Positions 63,999 to 64,000 of a stretch of DNA of 64,000 bases are shown piece after piece (positions within the stretch are counted from its first letter, which is position 1; each line of letters begins with the position of its first letter). A program made the position numbers and the translations under genes. The stretch is taken from the NCBI RefSeq assembly GCF_000423445.1, contig NZ_AUHZ01000006.1, forward strand, positions 1 through 64,000. The letters are read 5' to 3'. Under the pieces are notes generated by a model, which was not told the origin of the DNA, searched no databases, and saw only the letters and a list, made by a program, of their open reading frames with translations. The stretch is from Acidipropionibacterium thoenii DSM 20276 (GTDB lineage: Bacteria; Actinomycetota; Actinomycetes; Propionibacteriales; Propionibacteriaceae).

Positions 63999-64000
63999 GG

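Overview
The window is high-GC actinobacterial DNA. It most likely comes from a propionibacterium (Propionibacteriaceae, for example Acidipropionibacterium). This is inferred from the gene set: a succinyl-CoA:acetate-type CoA-transferase, pyruvate phosphate dikinase beside its regulatory protein, a polyphosphate glucokinase, a DUF3516-type actinobacterial helicase, and very GC-rich coding. No database search was possible.

Layout. 1-830: IS debris, with the end of an ISL3-type element inserted in an IS5-like transposase gene. 833-4326: a fluoride-response locus. A divergent enolase gene points left; a universal stress protein gene and two crcB (Fluc) fluoride channel genes point right. Each arm is preceded by a sequence that folds as a fluoride (crcB-motif) riboswitch. 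4379-5239: an aldo/keto reductase. 5398-11371: a genomic island between a 27-bp direct repeat, one copy of which is the 3' end of an intact tRNA-Leu(CAG) gene. The island carries a lower-GC cassette for a secreted Cys-rich bacteriocin-like precursor and a two-TM partner, several hypothetical genes, a lipoprotein gene with an in-frame TGA, a frameshifted glycine-zipper gene and a frameshifted, truncated tyrosine integrase.

11640-32854 is mostly chromosomal: membrane proteins, a cutinase, a PEBP-fold protein, a DUF3516 helicase, a KDPG-aldolase-like protein lacking the Schiff-base lysine, pgi, a polyol-type MFS permease with operator-like palindromes, a second aldo/keto reductase, argS, ppgK, IS30 debris, a GNAT enzyme, two PH-domain membrane proteins, an alcohol dehydrogenase and a DUF1707 protein. 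33144-37133 is an amino-acid ABC importer operon that includes an L-2-amino-thiazoline-4-carboxylate hydrolase-family gene, preceded by a small Cys-rich ORF. 37278-49000 holds an AEC carrier, a GntR-controlled operon whose membrane gene has an in-frame TGA, YihY, a LacI regulator, HAD phosphatases, tRNA-Gly(CCC), ABC genes and a TetR regulator. 48981-64000 holds CoA-transferase, mutarotase, SerB-like phosphatase, RsmC-like methyltransferase, PDRP-PPDK, an FHA protein, a ThuA-fold protein and a two-gene glycosyltransferase unit.

The clearest functional groupings are the fluoride locus (sensing, export, and spare enolase because fluoride inhibits enolase), the probable sulfur or cysteine acquisition operon, and the PDRP/PPDK pair controlling the pyruvate-PEP node. 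Two dispersed 72-bp palindromes (26162 and 44764) with compensatory stem changes mark a repeat family.
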